Notes: generated by a model not told the origin, from the letters alone. Counted from the first letter of the stretch, positions 43,306 to 51,699 are shown. The stretch: 64,000 bases of DNA from Amycolatopsis sp. NBC_01488 (GCF_036227105.1 NZ_CP109434.1:2732001-2796000), one strand, 5' to 3'. Made by a program: numbers and translations.

Positions 43306-44211
43306 TCACGAAAGCCCCCAGGACGAAAGCAGTCCGAAGAGCCGTTCGCGTTCGGCTCCCGTCAGCAGCCGGCTCGGCGGCCGGACGTCCGGACGGCACA
43401 GGCCGAGCTGCCCCAGCGCGTCCTTGACGACGCTGACGTTGTTGGCGTTCCCGTTCGCGGCGCGCAGCTCCTCGAACGGCCGGATCCGCTCCCAGACCGT
43501 CATCGCGGCCGGATAGTCCCCTGTGGACAGTGCGTGGAACATCTCCAGTGAGATCGCCGGGTCGACGTTCACCAGGCCCGACGTGAAGCCCGTGGCGCCG
43601 ACGGCGAAGTACCCGGGCGCCGAGAGCTCGGCCAGGCCGGCGATCCACACGAACCGTTCGAAGCCCGCGTCGCGCGCGACCGACCCGAACCGCACCGGGT
43701 CCGGCACGGCGTACTTCACGCCGATGACGTTCGGCGCCGCCTCGCCGAGGGCGTGCAGCTGCTCGCCGCCGATCGCCGGGTTGCGGACGTAGAGGACGAC
43801 GCCCAGTTCGGGTACCGAGGCGGCGATCGCGGCGTGGTAGTCGACCCAGCCTTCGCCGGAGACGTACGGGTGCACCGGCTGGTGGATCATGATCATGTCG
43901 GCCCCGGCGTCGCGCGCGTGCGCGGCGGCCCGCGTGGCCGACGCGACGTCGTGGCCGATCCCGGCGAGCACGCTCGCCCGGCCGGCCACGGCCTCGACGG
44001 TGACCTCCAGGCACTGCCGCGCTTCGGCGGCGTCCAGCGCGTAGAACTCGCCGGTGTTCCCGTTCGGCGTCACGACTTCGATGCCACCGGTGATCAGGCG
44101 GTCGACGAGTTTCGCGTACGTCTGGCCGTCGACGGCGCCTTCGGCGTCGAACGGCGTGACCGGGATGGCCACCACCCCGGAAAGCCGCCGCCTCTGCTGC
44201 TCGAACGTCAT
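43306..44211 (-). CDS. dihydrodipicolinate synthase-family lyase
   Basis: 301-residue TIM barrel of the DapA/N-acetylneuraminate lyase family. Schiff-base K166 (NVIGVKYAVP) and Y141 in LYVRNP are present. The substrate-carboxylate loop is TPNGNTGEF, unlike the TTGE of true DapA, so an aldolase or dehydratase of a keto acid is more likely than lysine synthesis. Overlaps the GntR stop and is divergent from an ABC importer, so it probably degrades the imported compound. Substrate unknown. Confidence 0.87.
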   Translation of the reverse strand: MTFEQQRRRLSGVVAIPVTPFDAEGAVDGQTYAKLVDRLITGGIEVVTPNGNTGEFYALDAAEARQCLEVTVEAVAGRASVLAGIGHDVASATRAAAHARDAGADMIMIHQPVHPYVSGEGWVDYHAAIAASVPELGVVLYVRNPAIGGEQLHALGEAAPNVIGVKYAVPDPVRFGSVARDAGFERFVWIAGLAELSAPGYFAVGATGFTSGLVNVDPAISLEMFHALSTGDYPAAMTVWERIRPFEELRAANGNANNVSVVKDALGQLGLCRPDVRPPSRLLTGAERERLFGLLSSWGLS

Positions 44212-44918
44212 CGGGCCCCCTTCGGATCGCCGGTCTCTGTGGTGCTTTCGCCGGGAAGCCCGAAGGCGATCCGGTCGATGAAATCGGTGATGTGCCTGCG
44301 AAGCAGGTGCTCGGCCTGCCGGGCGTTCCCGCTCTCGGCGGCCGTCAGGATCGCCCGGTGCTCGCCCGCTTCGCCCTGCCACGTCGGGCTGATGCCCCAG
44401 CCGGTGACGGTGATCAGCGCGGCCTGGTCGCGCAGCCCGTCGAGGATTTCGACCAGCAGCGGGTTCCCGCAGCCGGAGTAGAGCGCGCGGTGGAACAGCC
44501 GGTTGGTCAAGCTGGCCTTCGCGCGGTCGGCGGCCGCCCTGCCGGTGCCGACCTCGGCCAGGACCTGGCGCGCCGGCTCGAAATCCGCCCCGCGCTCGAC
44601 AGCGCGTCGGACGGCTTCGGGCTCGAGAAGCGCGCGCAGGTCGTACACCGCGTACGCGCTCTCCGCGTCCATGACCCGGACCGCGGCCCCCTTGTACGTG
44701 CTCATCGTGACCAAACCGGAACCGGCCAGGATCCGCAGCGCTTCGCGCACCGGCGTCTTCGACACCCCGAGCAGGGCGCCCACCTCGGTCTCGACGAGCG
44801 TTTCGCCCGGCCCGAACTCCCCGCTCAAGATCGCGTCCTTGATCGCGTCGCGCACGAAATCCGTGCGCGAGACGGGCGGCGGCGGCCTCCGGGCCGAAGA
44901 AGTGCTCGCCACTGGCAT
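44208..44918 (-). CDS. GntR/FadR-family transcriptional regulator
   Basis: 236 residues: winged helix (GETLVETEVGALLGVSKTPVREALRILAGSGLV) and an all-helical FCD ligand domain with HRALYSGCGNPLL and EHRAIL, whose His residues bind metal in this family. Controls the lyase gene, which its stop overlaps, and probably the divergent ABC operon. ATG at MPVASTSS chosen; the upstream ATG-like codons fall in A/T-rich operator DNA. Confidence 0.9.
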   Translation of the reverse strand: MPVASTSSARRPPPPVSRTDFVRDAIKDAILSGEFGPGETLVETEVGALLGVSKTPVREALRILAGSGLVTMSTYKGAAVRVMDAESAYAVYDLRALLEPEAVRRAVERGADFEPARQVLAEVGTGRAAADRAKASLTNRLFHRALYSGCGNPLLVEILDGLRDQAALITVTGWGISPTWQGEAGEHRAILTAAESGNARQAEHLLRRHITDFIDRIAFGLPGESTTETGDPKGAR

Positions 44919-44974
44919 GTCCGATCTGATATACGATGCGACATACAACATTATCATGGACCCAGGGAGCAGCC
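44919..44974. promoter_or_regulatory. A/T-rich divergent promoter/operator
   Basis: 56 bp between the GntR and ABC-importer genes, strikingly A/T-rich for this genome. TATATC on minus and TATCAT (44953-44958) on plus are -10 candidates. GATATAC...GACATAC gives a degenerate dyad around 44927-44947, a likely FadR-type operator controlling both directions. Confidence 0.5.
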
Positions 44975-46201
44975 ATGCAGCGTCGCACCGGCTTCCGATT
45001 CCGACGAGTGCTCCTGGCGACCGGCCTCGCCGCCGGGCTGGCGGCCTGTGGCGCGCCCGGCGGTGACGGCGGCCAGGCGGCGGCCCCGTCGGCCGTGCCG
45101 GACAAGCCGAGCAAGCCCGTCACCCTGAACATCCTCGACATCGCCGGCAACCTCCAGCTCACCAAGCAGATGATCGAGAACTTCAAGGCCGCGCACCCCG
45201 AAGTGCTCTCGAAGGTCACGTACTCGACCGCGCCCGCGCCGAGCATGGCGGGCAAGCTGAAGGCCGAGCAGGACGGCGGCGTCGCCCAGACGCACCTGGT
45301 CCTCAGCGGCACCGACGGCCTGTCCGCCGGCATCGCGAACGGCACGCTCGCGAAGGTCCTCCCGGACTTTTCGAGCCGGTTCCCGAACCTGATGCAGAAC
45401 TACCTCGAGCCCGCGGCCAAGATGCAGGAGCTCGCCAACGGCTACGGCGTCGAGGTCGTCTACTACCCGTCCGGTCCGTTGCTGGAGTTCAACCCGGGAG
45501 CGGTCCCGGCGGCGCCGGCGTCCCCGCAGGAACTGCTCGACTGGGCGAAGGCGCACCCGGAGAAGTTCCAGTACGCGCAACCGTCGAACTCGGGTCCGGG
45601 CCGGACGTTCCTGATGGGCCTGCCGTACCTGCTCGGCGACAAGGACCCGAAGGACCCGGACAAGGGCTGGGACAAGACCTGGGCATACCTGCAGGAGCTG
45701 GGCAAGTACGTGAAGTACTACCCGTCCGGCACCACCGAGACGATGAAGAACCTCGCGTCCGGCTCGGTGGACATGATCATGTCGACGACCGGCTGGGACA
45801 TCAACCCGCGCAAGCTCGGCACGGTGCCCAACACGGTCAAGACCGCGATCATGCAGCCGATGCACTGGGTCACCGACGCCCAGTACGCCCTGATCCCGAA
45901 GGGCCTCTCGCCCGACCAGGAGTCGGCGATCCTGCAGCTGATCGCGTGGATGCTGAAGCCGGACCAGCAGGCGATCGCCTACGACGACGGCTACTTCTAC
46001 CCCGGCCCGGCGGTCAAGGACGTCACGCTGCAGATGGCGCCGCAGAAGAGCCAGGACACGATCAAGCAGTTCGGGCGCCCGGAGTACGAGCAGTGGATCG
46101 CGCAGTACCCCAAGGAGACCTCGCTGCCGGCCGAGCAGCAGGTGAAGGCGTTCGACAAGTGGAACCAGCTGGTCGGCGGCTCGAAGGTCGGCAAGAAGTG
46201 A
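44975..46201 (+). CDS. ABC transporter substrate-binding lipoprotein
   Basis: 408 residues. Basic N-terminus RRTGFRFRRVLL, hydrophobic core and lipobox AGLAACG, then a family-1/spermidine-type solute-binding fold (VTLNILDIAGNLQLTKQMIENFK at the start, GYFYPGPAVKDVTL near the end). GGGAGCAGCC ribosome site before ATG. With the ATPase and two permeases it forms a Pot/Afu-type importer. Ligand unknown; co-control with a DHDPS-family lyase hints at a keto-acid or sugar-acid precursor. Confidence 0.88.
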   Translation: MQRRTGFRFRRVLLATGLAAGLAACGAPGGDGGQAAAPSAVPDKPSKPVTLNILDIAGNLQLTKQMIENFKAAHPEVLSKVTYSTAPAPSMAGKLKAEQDGGVAQTHLVLSGTDGLSAGIANGTLAKVLPDFSSRFPNLMQNYLEPAAKMQELANGYGVEVVYYPSGPLLEFNPGAVPAAPASPQELLDWAKAHPEKFQYAQPSNSGPGRTFLMGLPYLLGDKDPKDPDKGWDKTWAYLQELGKYVKYYPSGTTETMKNLASGSVDMIMSTTGWDINPRKLGTVPNTVKTAIMQPMHWVTDAQYALIPKGLSPDQESAILQLIAWMLKPDQQAIAYDDGYFYPGPAVKDVTLQMAPQKSQDTIKQFGRPEYEQWIAQYPKETSLPAEQQVKAFDKWNQLVGGSKVGKK

Positions 46202-47241
46202 CGTTCGAGCAGCTCCGGCTGGACGGGGTGTCCCGGAGCTTCGGCACCGCGAACGCCCTCAGCGGCCTCGACCTCGCCATCGTGCGCGGCGAGTTCGTGG
46301 CCCTGCTCGGCCCGTCCGGCTGCGGCAAGTCGACCGCGCTGAACTGCCTGGCCGGCCTGCTGCCCCTGACGGGCGGCAGCATCTGGCTCGACGACGCCCG
46401 CATCGACGGCCAGCCCCCGGAGCGGCGCGGGTTCGGGATGGTCTTCCAGAACTACGCGCTGTTCCCGCACATGACGGTCCGTGCCAACGTCGGCTTCGGC
46501 CTCAAGATGCGCAAGGTCGGCCGCGCCGACGCCCGGCGGCGGGTCGACGAGGCCCTGCGCCTGGTCCAGCTCACCGATCACGCGGCGAAGTTCCCCGCGC
46601 AGCTCTCCGGTGGGCAGCAGCAGCGCGTCGCCATCGCACGGGCCGTCGTGCTGGAGCCGCCGGTCGTCCTGATGGACGAGCCGCTGTCCAACCTGGACGC
46701 CAAGCTCCGGCTCGAGATGCGGATGGAGATCCGCCGCCTCCACCAGACGCTCGGCTTGACCACGGTGTACGTCACGCACGACCAGGAGGAGGCCCTGTCC
46801 CTGGCCGACCGCCTGGTGGTCCTGCGCGACGGCACGGTCCAGCAGGTCGGCACGCCCGAGGAGGTCTACGCCCAGCCGGTGAACAGCTACGTCGCGTCGT
46901 TCATGGGCTACCGCAACCTCCTGGACGTGACGGTCACCGGCACCACGGGCTCGTCGGTCACCGTGGCGGGCGCCGGCGTCCGGCTGACGGGCCGTGGGTC
47001 AGTCACCGAAGGCCCGGCCAAGGTGGCGATCCGCCCGGAGGACTTCGAGGTCGGCGACGGCGCGGCCAACGCCCTCGACGTGACGGTCGAGATCGTCGAG
47101 TACCACGGCCGCGAGCTGTCGGTCTCGGCCCGCCTCGAGAGCGGGACGCCGGTGTACTTCCGGACGGACAAGCGCCTGGCCCCGGGAGACACAGCCAAGA
47201 TCGGTGTCCCGGCCGAGCGGGTCCTGGTGTTCGCGCCATGA
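46198..47241 (+). CDS. ABC transporter ATPase, PotA/UgpC type
   Basis: 347 residues. Walker [10 protein letters not shown] (about 38-46), signature LSGGQQQR, Walker B VVLMDEPLSNLDAK, switch VTHDQEEA. After residue about 240 a TOBE regulatory domain follows (KVAIRPEDFEV). GTG start overlaps the binding-protein stop (GTGA), and its stop overlaps the next permease start, so the operon is tightly coupled. Confidence 0.93.
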   Translation: MTFEQLRLDGVSRSFGTANALSGLDLAIVRGEFVALLGPSGCGKSTALNCLAGLLPLTGGSIWLDDARIDGQPPERRGFGMVFQNYALFPHMTVRANVGFGLKMRKVGRADARRRVDEALRLVQLTDHAAKFPAQLSGGQQQRVAIARAVVLEPPVVLMDEPLSNLDAKLRLEMRMEIRRLHQTLGLTTVYVTHDQEEALSLADRLVVLRDGTVQQVGTPEEVYAQPVNSYVASFMGYRNLLDVTVTGTTGSSVTVAGAGVRLTGRGSVTEGPAKVAIRPEDFEVGDGAANALDVTVEIVEYHGRELSVSARLESGTPVYFRTDKRLAPGDTAKIGVPAERVLVFAP

Positions 47242-48131
47242 CCGCCGTCGCGAGCGCCCGGCCCGCACTGCGTCACCGCTTGGCGGAGCGCGGCATCGAC
47301 CGCACCCTGTTCCTCCTGGTACCTGGTCTGCTGGTCATCCTCTGCCTGTTCCTGTACCCCTTCCTCTACGGTCTCCAGCTGTCCTTCGCCCCGCGCCAGG
47401 GCGGGGTCTTCGCCAACTACGCGCGGTTCTTCGGCGACCCGTACCTGCGCGACACCGTCTGGACGACGCTCGGTATCGCGCTGCCCGCGACGTTCGTCAA
47501 CGTGCTCGCCAGCATCCCGATCGCCTACGTGATGCGCGGCCGCGTCCGCGGCAAGCGCCTCCTGACGACGATCCTCGTCGTGCCGATCACGCTCGGCACG
47601 GTGCTCACCGCCCAGGGCCTGATCATGTACGGCGGCCCGGCCGGCTGGCTGAACAAGGTGCTCACCGTCCTCGGCATCACCGACGACCCCCTCCCGCTGA
47701 TCCACAACTACACCGGCGTGCTGCTCTCCCTGGTGATCACCGGTTTCCCGTTCTCCTTCCTGCTGACGCTGTCCTATCTCTCGGGCATCGACCCCTCCTT
47801 GGAGAAAGCGGCCGCGACGCTCGGCGCGAACTGGGTCCAGCGCTTCCGGCGGATCACGCTGCCCCTGCTCGCTCCCGGCCTGGCGATCACCTTCTGCCTT
47901 TCGTTCGTGATGGCGTTCTCGGTCTTCCCCTCGGCGCAGCTCGTCGGCGACCCCGCGAACGAGACCCGCGTCATCTCGATCGCGGCCTACCACGCCGCGT
48001 TCGAGGAGTACGACTACTCGATGGGCTCGGCCGTCGCGATGCTCATGGCGGTGGTCATGCTGATCGTGATCGGCCTGGTCATGACGTGGCGCGCCACGCT
48101 GTACCGCGGAGCCACCGGAGGCAAGGGATGA
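47238..48131 (+). CDS. ABC transporter permease 1 (PotB-like)
   Basis: 297 residues, six predicted helices, EAA loop EKAAATLGANWVQRFRRITLPLLAPG. Membrane channel subunit of the same importer. ATG overlaps the ATPase stop. The PSAQLVGDPANETRVISI loop after helix 5 is typical of PotB/CysU-like permeases. Confidence 0.92.
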   Translation: MTAVASARPALRHRLAERGIDRTLFLLVPGLLVILCLFLYPFLYGLQLSFAPRQGGVFANYARFFGDPYLRDTVWTTLGIALPATFVNVLASIPIAYVMRGRVRGKRLLTTILVVPITLGTVLTAQGLIMYGGPAGWLNKVLTVLGITDDPLPLIHNYTGVLLSLVITGFPFSFLLTLSYLSGIDPSLEKAAATLGANWVQRFRRITLPLLAPGLAITFCLSFVMAFSVFPSAQLVGDPANETRVISIAAYHAAFEEYDYSMGSAVAMLMAVVMLIVIGLVMTWRATLYRGATGGKG

Positions 48132-48955
48132 CCGGTTGGGTCGCGCGTCCCGGACGTTGGGTCGTCTGGGCCGTCGTCGCGTTCTTCTTCGTCAACCTGG
48201 CCGGCGTGGTGCTCTCGGTGGTCGTCGACTCGTTCGGCGTCCAATGGTTCGGTACCTGGCTCCCGGACGGCTTCACCACCCACTGGTACGCCGACGCCTG
48301 GCGCGAGTTCGACCTCTCCGACGTCCTCCTCACCACGGCGATCGTCGCGCTCGTGGTGATCGCCGTGTCGGTGGCGGTCGGCGTCCCGGCCGCCTACGCG
48401 CTGGCCCGCCGCTCGTTCCCCGGCAAGCGCCTGGTGATGCTGCTGTTCGTGCTGCCGATCCTGATCCCTCCCATCACCTACGGCATTCCGCTCGCCACCG
48501 TGCTCTACAAGTTCCACCTGGCCGGCACGATCACCGGCGTCATCCTGGCGAACCTCGTGCCGTCGGTGCCGTTCGTGGTGCTGACGATGACGCCGTTCAT
48601 CGAGCAGATCGACCCGAAGATCGAAGCCGCCGCGCGCATGTCCGGTGCGCGCACGGTCTCGGTGTTCACCCGGATCCTGGGCCCGCTGCTGCTGCCGGGC
48701 ATCCTGGCCGCCTCGATCCTCGTGCTCGTCCGGACGGTCGGCATGTTCGAGCTGACGTTCCTCACCGCCGGCCCGGACTCGACGACCCTCGTCGTGGCGC
48801 TCTACAACTCCGTGTTCGCCGCGGGCATCCGGGCCAACCAGTCGGTCGACGCCATGGCGACCATCTACACCGCCTCCATGCTCGTGCTCCTCATCGTCGC
48901 GTTGCGGTTCGTGAACCCGACCCAGCTGGTGACCCGGATCCGGGAGGAGACCTAG
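48128..48955 (+). CDS. ABC transporter permease 2 (PotC-like)
   Basis: 275 residues, six predicted helices. EAA loop reads IEAAARMSGARTVSVFTRILGPLLLPG. Second channel subunit; its ATG overlaps the stop of permease 1. Last gene of the importer, followed by an 11-bp inverted repeat. Confidence 0.92.
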   Translation: MTGWVARPGRWVVWAVVAFFFVNLAGVVLSVVVDSFGVQWFGTWLPDGFTTHWYADAWREFDLSDVLLTTAIVALVVIAVSVAVGVPAAYALARRSFPGKRLVMLLFVLPILIPPITYGIPLATVLYKFHLAGTITGVILANLVPSVPFVVLTMTPFIEQIDPKIEAAARMSGARTVSVFTRILGPLLLPGILAASILVLVRTVGMFELTFLTAGPDSTTLVVALYNSVFAAGIRANQSVDAMATIYTASMLVLLIVALRFVNPTQLVTRIREET

Positions 48956-48969
48956 TCCGTTCGTTCATG

Positions 48970-48998
48970 TGTTCGACTTTACCGCGGAAAGTCGAACA
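48970..48998. terminator. inverted repeat after the ABC importer
   Basis: TGTTCGACTTT (48970-48980), loop ACCGCGG, exact complement 48988-48998. Ends the importer operon; no T-tract follows. Being A/T-richer than usual, it might instead be an operator for the MerR gene downstream. Confidence 0.6.
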
Positions 48999-49030
48999 AG
49001 TGATCGACACGATCGGGCGAACCTGGTTCC

Positions 49031-49061
49031 TTGCGCCTCCCCCGAGGGGAGGTGTCACGCT
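49031..49061 (+). promoter_or_regulatory. MerR-type promoter/operator
   Basis: TTGCGC (49031-49036), then the dyad CCTCCCC-CGA-GGGGAGG (49036-49052), then CACGCT (49056-49061). The long 19-bp spacer filled by a palindrome is the hallmark of promoters twisted open by MerR regulators. The start codon of the MerR gene follows at once. Confidence 0.65.
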
Positions 49062-49067
49062 GGCGGC

Positions 49068-49907
49068 ATGCGGTATTCGATCGGCGAGCTGGCCCGCCGC
49101 ACCGGGCTGACGATCAAGGCCGTCCGGTTCTACTCCGACCGCGGTCTCGTGCCGCCGTCCGGGCGCAACGCCGCAGGTCATCGCCGTTACGACGACGCCG
49201 CGCTCGCCCGCCTCGACCTCATCCGCACCCTCCGCGAGCTGGGCGTCGACCTCGCCACGATCCGGCGGGTCGTCGACGGCGAAGCGACCGTCGCCGACGT
49301 CGCGGCGAGGCACGCCGAGGCCCTGGAAGTGCAGATCCGCGTGCTGCGCGTGCGTCACGCGGTGCTGGCGGCCGTGGCGAAACGCGGCTCGACCCCGGAG
49401 GAGACGACCCTGATGCACGAGCTGGCCCGACTGTCCGAAGTGGAACGACGTCGCCTGGTCGACGCCTTCCTCGCCGAGGCCCTGGGAGGCCGCGCCGACC
49501 TCGACGGCATCGCCCGCACGCTGACCCCGGAACTGCCGGAGGACCCACGCCCCGAGCAGCTCGAAGCGTGGATCGGGCTGGCCGAACTGCTGCGGGACAA
49601 GGAGTTCCGCGCGATCCTGCGCCGGCTCACGGAACAGCACGAAGGTGGCCTGCGCCGCGACTTGGCCGCCGAGGTCCGCGACGCCGTCACGCCGGCCCTG
49701 GAAGCCGGAGTCGCGCCGAGGTCGCCGGAGGCCACGGCGATCGTCGGCGGGCTCGGCCGTGACCCCCGTCAGGTGCGGGAATGGCTCCGCCTCGTCAACG
49801 ATCCCCGGCGCGAGCGCTACCTGCGGCTGCTCGCGGTGGTCAACGGCTGGGCCGCGCCGGACAGCCTGGCTCCGGCGTTCGACTGGCTGACCGCGGCTAC
49901 GGCCTGA
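49068..49907 (+). CDS. MerR-family transcriptional regulator
   Basis: 279 residues. N-terminal winged helix YSIGELARRTGLTIKAVRFYSDRGLVPP with R-N-x-x-G-H-R-R-Y, then a coiled-coil dimer helix (about 75-110). The effector part of about 150 residues is helical, without the Cys cluster of metal sensors, so a small-molecule or protein ligand is likely. Probably autoregulated from the dyad directly upstream. Its 3' end overlaps the convergent ThrRS gene by 11 bp. Confidence 0.9.
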   Translation: MRYSIGELARRTGLTIKAVRFYSDRGLVPPSGRNAAGHRRYDDAALARLDLIRTLRELGVDLATIRRVVDGEATVADVAARHAEALEVQIRVLRVRHAVLAAVAKRGSTPEETTLMHELARLSEVERRRLVDAFLAEALGGRADLDGIARTLTPELPEDPRPEQLEAWIGLAELLRDKEFRAILRRLTEQHEGGLRRDLAAEVRDAVTPALEAGVAPRSPEATAIVGGLGRDPRQVREWLRLVNDPRRERYLRLLAVVNGWAAPDSLAPAFDWLTAATA

Positions 49908-51066
49908 CCTCGGCCCTGATCCACGCCAGCGCGTCAGCCGCCGGCCGCGCGTCGACCCGGCGTCCGTCGCGCAGCCGCAGGGAAAGCTGCCCGGCGGCGA
50001 CCTCCTGTGGCCCGAGCACGGCCTGGAACGGCACCAGCCGGCCGTCCCGGATCCGCGCGCCGAGGCTGCCTTCGGACGCGATCTCGACCCGCAGGTCGTC
50101 ACACCGGTCCAGGATTTCCTGTGCGTAAGGGATTTCGGCGGAGGACAGCGGGAGCAGCCGCAGTTGCACCGGCGCCAGCCAGGCCGGGAACGCGCCGCCG
50201 TGCACCTCGACCAGCTGAGCGACCGCGCGTTCGACGCTGCCGATGATGCTGCGGTGCACCATGACCGGCCGGTGTTTCGCCGCGTCCGCGCCGACGTACT
50301 CGAGGCCGAACCGCTCGGGCATGGGGAAGTCGATCTGCACGGTGGACAGGGTCGATTCGCGGCCCGCGCCGTCGACGATCTGGACGTCGATCTTCGGCCC
50401 GTAGAAGGCCGCTTCGCCCTCGACCGCGTCGTACGGGAGCCCGTCGAGGACCGAACGCAGGATTCCCACCGCGTGGTCCCAGTTCCCGGGAACGTACTTC
50501 CCGCCGTCGCCGGGCAGGGAAAGCCGGTAGCGGGCCGGGCTGATGCCGAGTGCGCCGTAGGCCTGCCGGATCAGGGCCAGCGCGGCGGCGGCCTCGGCTT
50601 CGACCTGGTCGGGGGCGCAGAAGATGTGCGCGTCGTTGAGCTGGATCGCGCGCACGCGGCTCAACCCGCCGAGCACGCCGGAAAGCTCACTGCGGTACAT
50701 CCCGCCGATTTCGGCGATGCGCAGCGGCAGTTCGCGGTAGCTGCGGCCGCGCGAACGGTAGATCAGCGCGTGGTGCGGGCAGAGGCTCGGCCGCAGCACG
50801 AGCTGCTCGCCGCCGACGTCCATCGGCGGGTACATGTCGTCGCGGTAGTGCGACCAGTGGCCGGAGATCTCGTACAGCTCGCGTTTGCCGAGGACGGGGG
50901 AATTGACGTGCCGGTATCCCGCGCGGCGTTCGAGACCGCGGACGTACTCCTCCAGGCTGTGGCGGACGATCGCGCCGTCGGGCAGCCAGTAGGGCAGCCC
51001 GGCGCCGATGAGCGGGTCGGTGTCGAACAGGCCGAGCTCACGGCCGAGCTTGCGGTGGTCGTGCAT
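49897..51066 (-). CDS. second threonyl-tRNA synthetase lacking TGS and editing domains
   Basis: 389 residues: class II catalytic core plus anticodon-binding domain only; the usual N-terminal TGS and editing domains (about 240 residues) are missing. The catalytic zinc ligands are kept: Cys in RPSLCPHHAL, His in NDAHIFC, His in PVMVHRSIIGSVER. Motif 2 reads MYRSELSGVLGGLSRVR. It should charge tRNA-Thr without proofreading Ser-tRNA-Thr. GAGGAG ribosome site supports the ATG. Preceded by a Thr-codon leader peptide and a terminator, so probably induced by threonine limitation or ThrRS inhibition, as a back-up or resistance enzyme. Confidence 0.88.
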   Translation of the reverse strand: MHDHRKLGRELGLFDTDPLIGAGLPYWLPDGAIVRHSLEEYVRGLERRAGYRHVNSPVLGKRELYEISGHWSHYRDDMYPPMDVGGEQLVLRPSLCPHHALIYRSRGRSYRELPLRIAEIGGMYRSELSGVLGGLSRVRAIQLNDAHIFCAPDQVEAEAAAALALIRQAYGALGISPARYRLSLPGDGGKYVPGNWDHAVGILRSVLDGLPYDAVEGEAAFYGPKIDVQIVDGAGRESTLSTVQIDFPMPERFGLEYVGADAAKHRPVMVHRSIIGSVERAVAQLVEVHGGAFPAWLAPVQLRLLPLSSAEIPYAQEILDRCDDLRVEIASEGSLGARIRDGRLVPFQAVLGPQEVAAGQLSLRLRDGRRVDARPAADALAWIRAEVRP

Positions 51067-51106
51067 TGTGGACTCCTCGTGGACGGCGAGGCGGGTGACC
51101 ACAAGA

Positions 51107-51136
51107 CGAAGCCCGGGGCGACCGCCCCGGGCTTCG
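51107..51136 (-). terminator. attenuator hairpin in the ThrRS2 leader
   Basis: A 13-bp perfect stem (51107-51119 with 51124-51136, arm CGAAGCCCGGGGC) with loop GACC, followed on the minus strand by GTCTTGT. It lies between the Thr leader peptide and the synthetase gene. A second, competing stem CGCCGG/CCGGCG sits inside the leader just after the Thr codons, and its 3' arm could also pair with the CCGGG of the terminator arm. Confidence 0.75.
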
Positions 51137-51147
51137 GTGAGCATGCT

Positions 51148-51198
51148 TCAGCGCGCCGGGACACTTTCCGGCGTCGTCGTGTTCGCTGCGCGCTGCAT
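51148..51198 (-). CDS. threonine leader peptide (attenuator uORF)
   Basis: 16 residues, MQRAANTTTPESVPAR: three consecutive ACG threonine codons at 7-9, stop 12 nt before the terminator hairpin. ATG is 7 nt after TACCGT, so leaderless. A ribosome stalled on the Thr codons would cover CGCCGG and free its partner to pair with the terminator arm, allowing read-through into the synthetase: a classic ribosome-mediated attenuator. It is short and inferred only from its sequence and position. Confidence 0.75.
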   Translation of the reverse strand: MQRAANTTTPESVPAR

Positions 51199-51205
51199 GG
51201 TTTCC

Positions 51206-51235
51206 ACGGTACCCACGCCCGCCAGCCGTTTTCAC
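51206..51235 (-). promoter_or_regulatory. promoter of the Thr leader / ThrRS2
   Basis: GTGAAA (-35-like, 51230-51235), 18-bp spacer and TACCGT (-10, 51206-51211) on the minus strand. The -35 element overlaps the last codons of the UPF0303 gene. Transcription would start at the leader ATG. Confidence 0.45.
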
Positions 51236-51699
51236 GAAGCCAGGAACAGCTCGAGCTGCTCGACGACGAACGCGTGGTCGTCGGCCTGCGGCAGTCCCGA
51301 AACGCCCACCGTCCCCACCGGGCCCACGCCGCGCACCAAGACCGGGAACACGCCGCCGTGAGCCGCGTACTCGTCCGGGTTCAGGCGGGAGTCCTGCTCG
51401 AACGAGCCGCCCTTCGCGCGGAACTGGGTGCCCACGTAGAACGAGCTGTGGCCGTAGCGGTCCACCACGCGGCTCTTGCGGTCGATCCACGCGTCGTTGT
51501 CCGCGGACGTCCCGGGCAGCGCCGCGTGGAAGAGGCGCTGGCCGTTGCGCCGGACCGAGATCGTCACCGGCAGCCCGCGCTCCCTCGCGGCGGCCAGCAG
51601 CTGGGCGCCGAGAGCCAGGGCCGTCTCGTTGTCGAACCGGGCGAACTGGAGGCGTTCCTCCTGGTCAGCGAGCTGGGCGAGGCGGTCGGCTTCGGTCAT
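51232..51699 (-). CDS. UPF0303 / heme-degrading-domain family protein
   Basis: 155 residues, single domain like HbpS/GlcG and yeast YBR137W: FDNETALALGAQLLAAARERGLPVTISV, RKSRVVDRYGHSSFYVG and HGGVFPVLVRGVGPVGTVGVSGLPQADDHAFV. Such proteins bind or degrade heme or act as octameric chaperone-like units; role here unknown. ATG follows an A/T-rich palindrome by 6 nt, so it is probably under a TetR-type repressor. Confidence 0.82.
   Translation of the reverse strand: MTEADRLAQLADQEERLQFARFDNETALALGAQLLAAARERGLPVTISVRRNGQRLFHAALPGTSADNDAWIDRKSRVVDRYGHSSFYVGTQFRAKGGSFEQDSRLNPDEYAAHGGVFPVLVRGVGPVGTVGVSGLPQADDHAFVVEQLELFLAS

Noticed and set aside
42863..43516. Plus-strand gene in the gap upstream of the desaturase
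   Set aside because: Arg/Pro/Ser-rich translation overlapping the end of the DHDPS gene, no ribosome site and no recognisable domain.
51066..51144. Longer ThrRS starting at the upstream in-frame ATG
   Set aside because: Those codons encode the terminator stem itself, and the internal ATG has a strong GAGGAG site and the conserved start.
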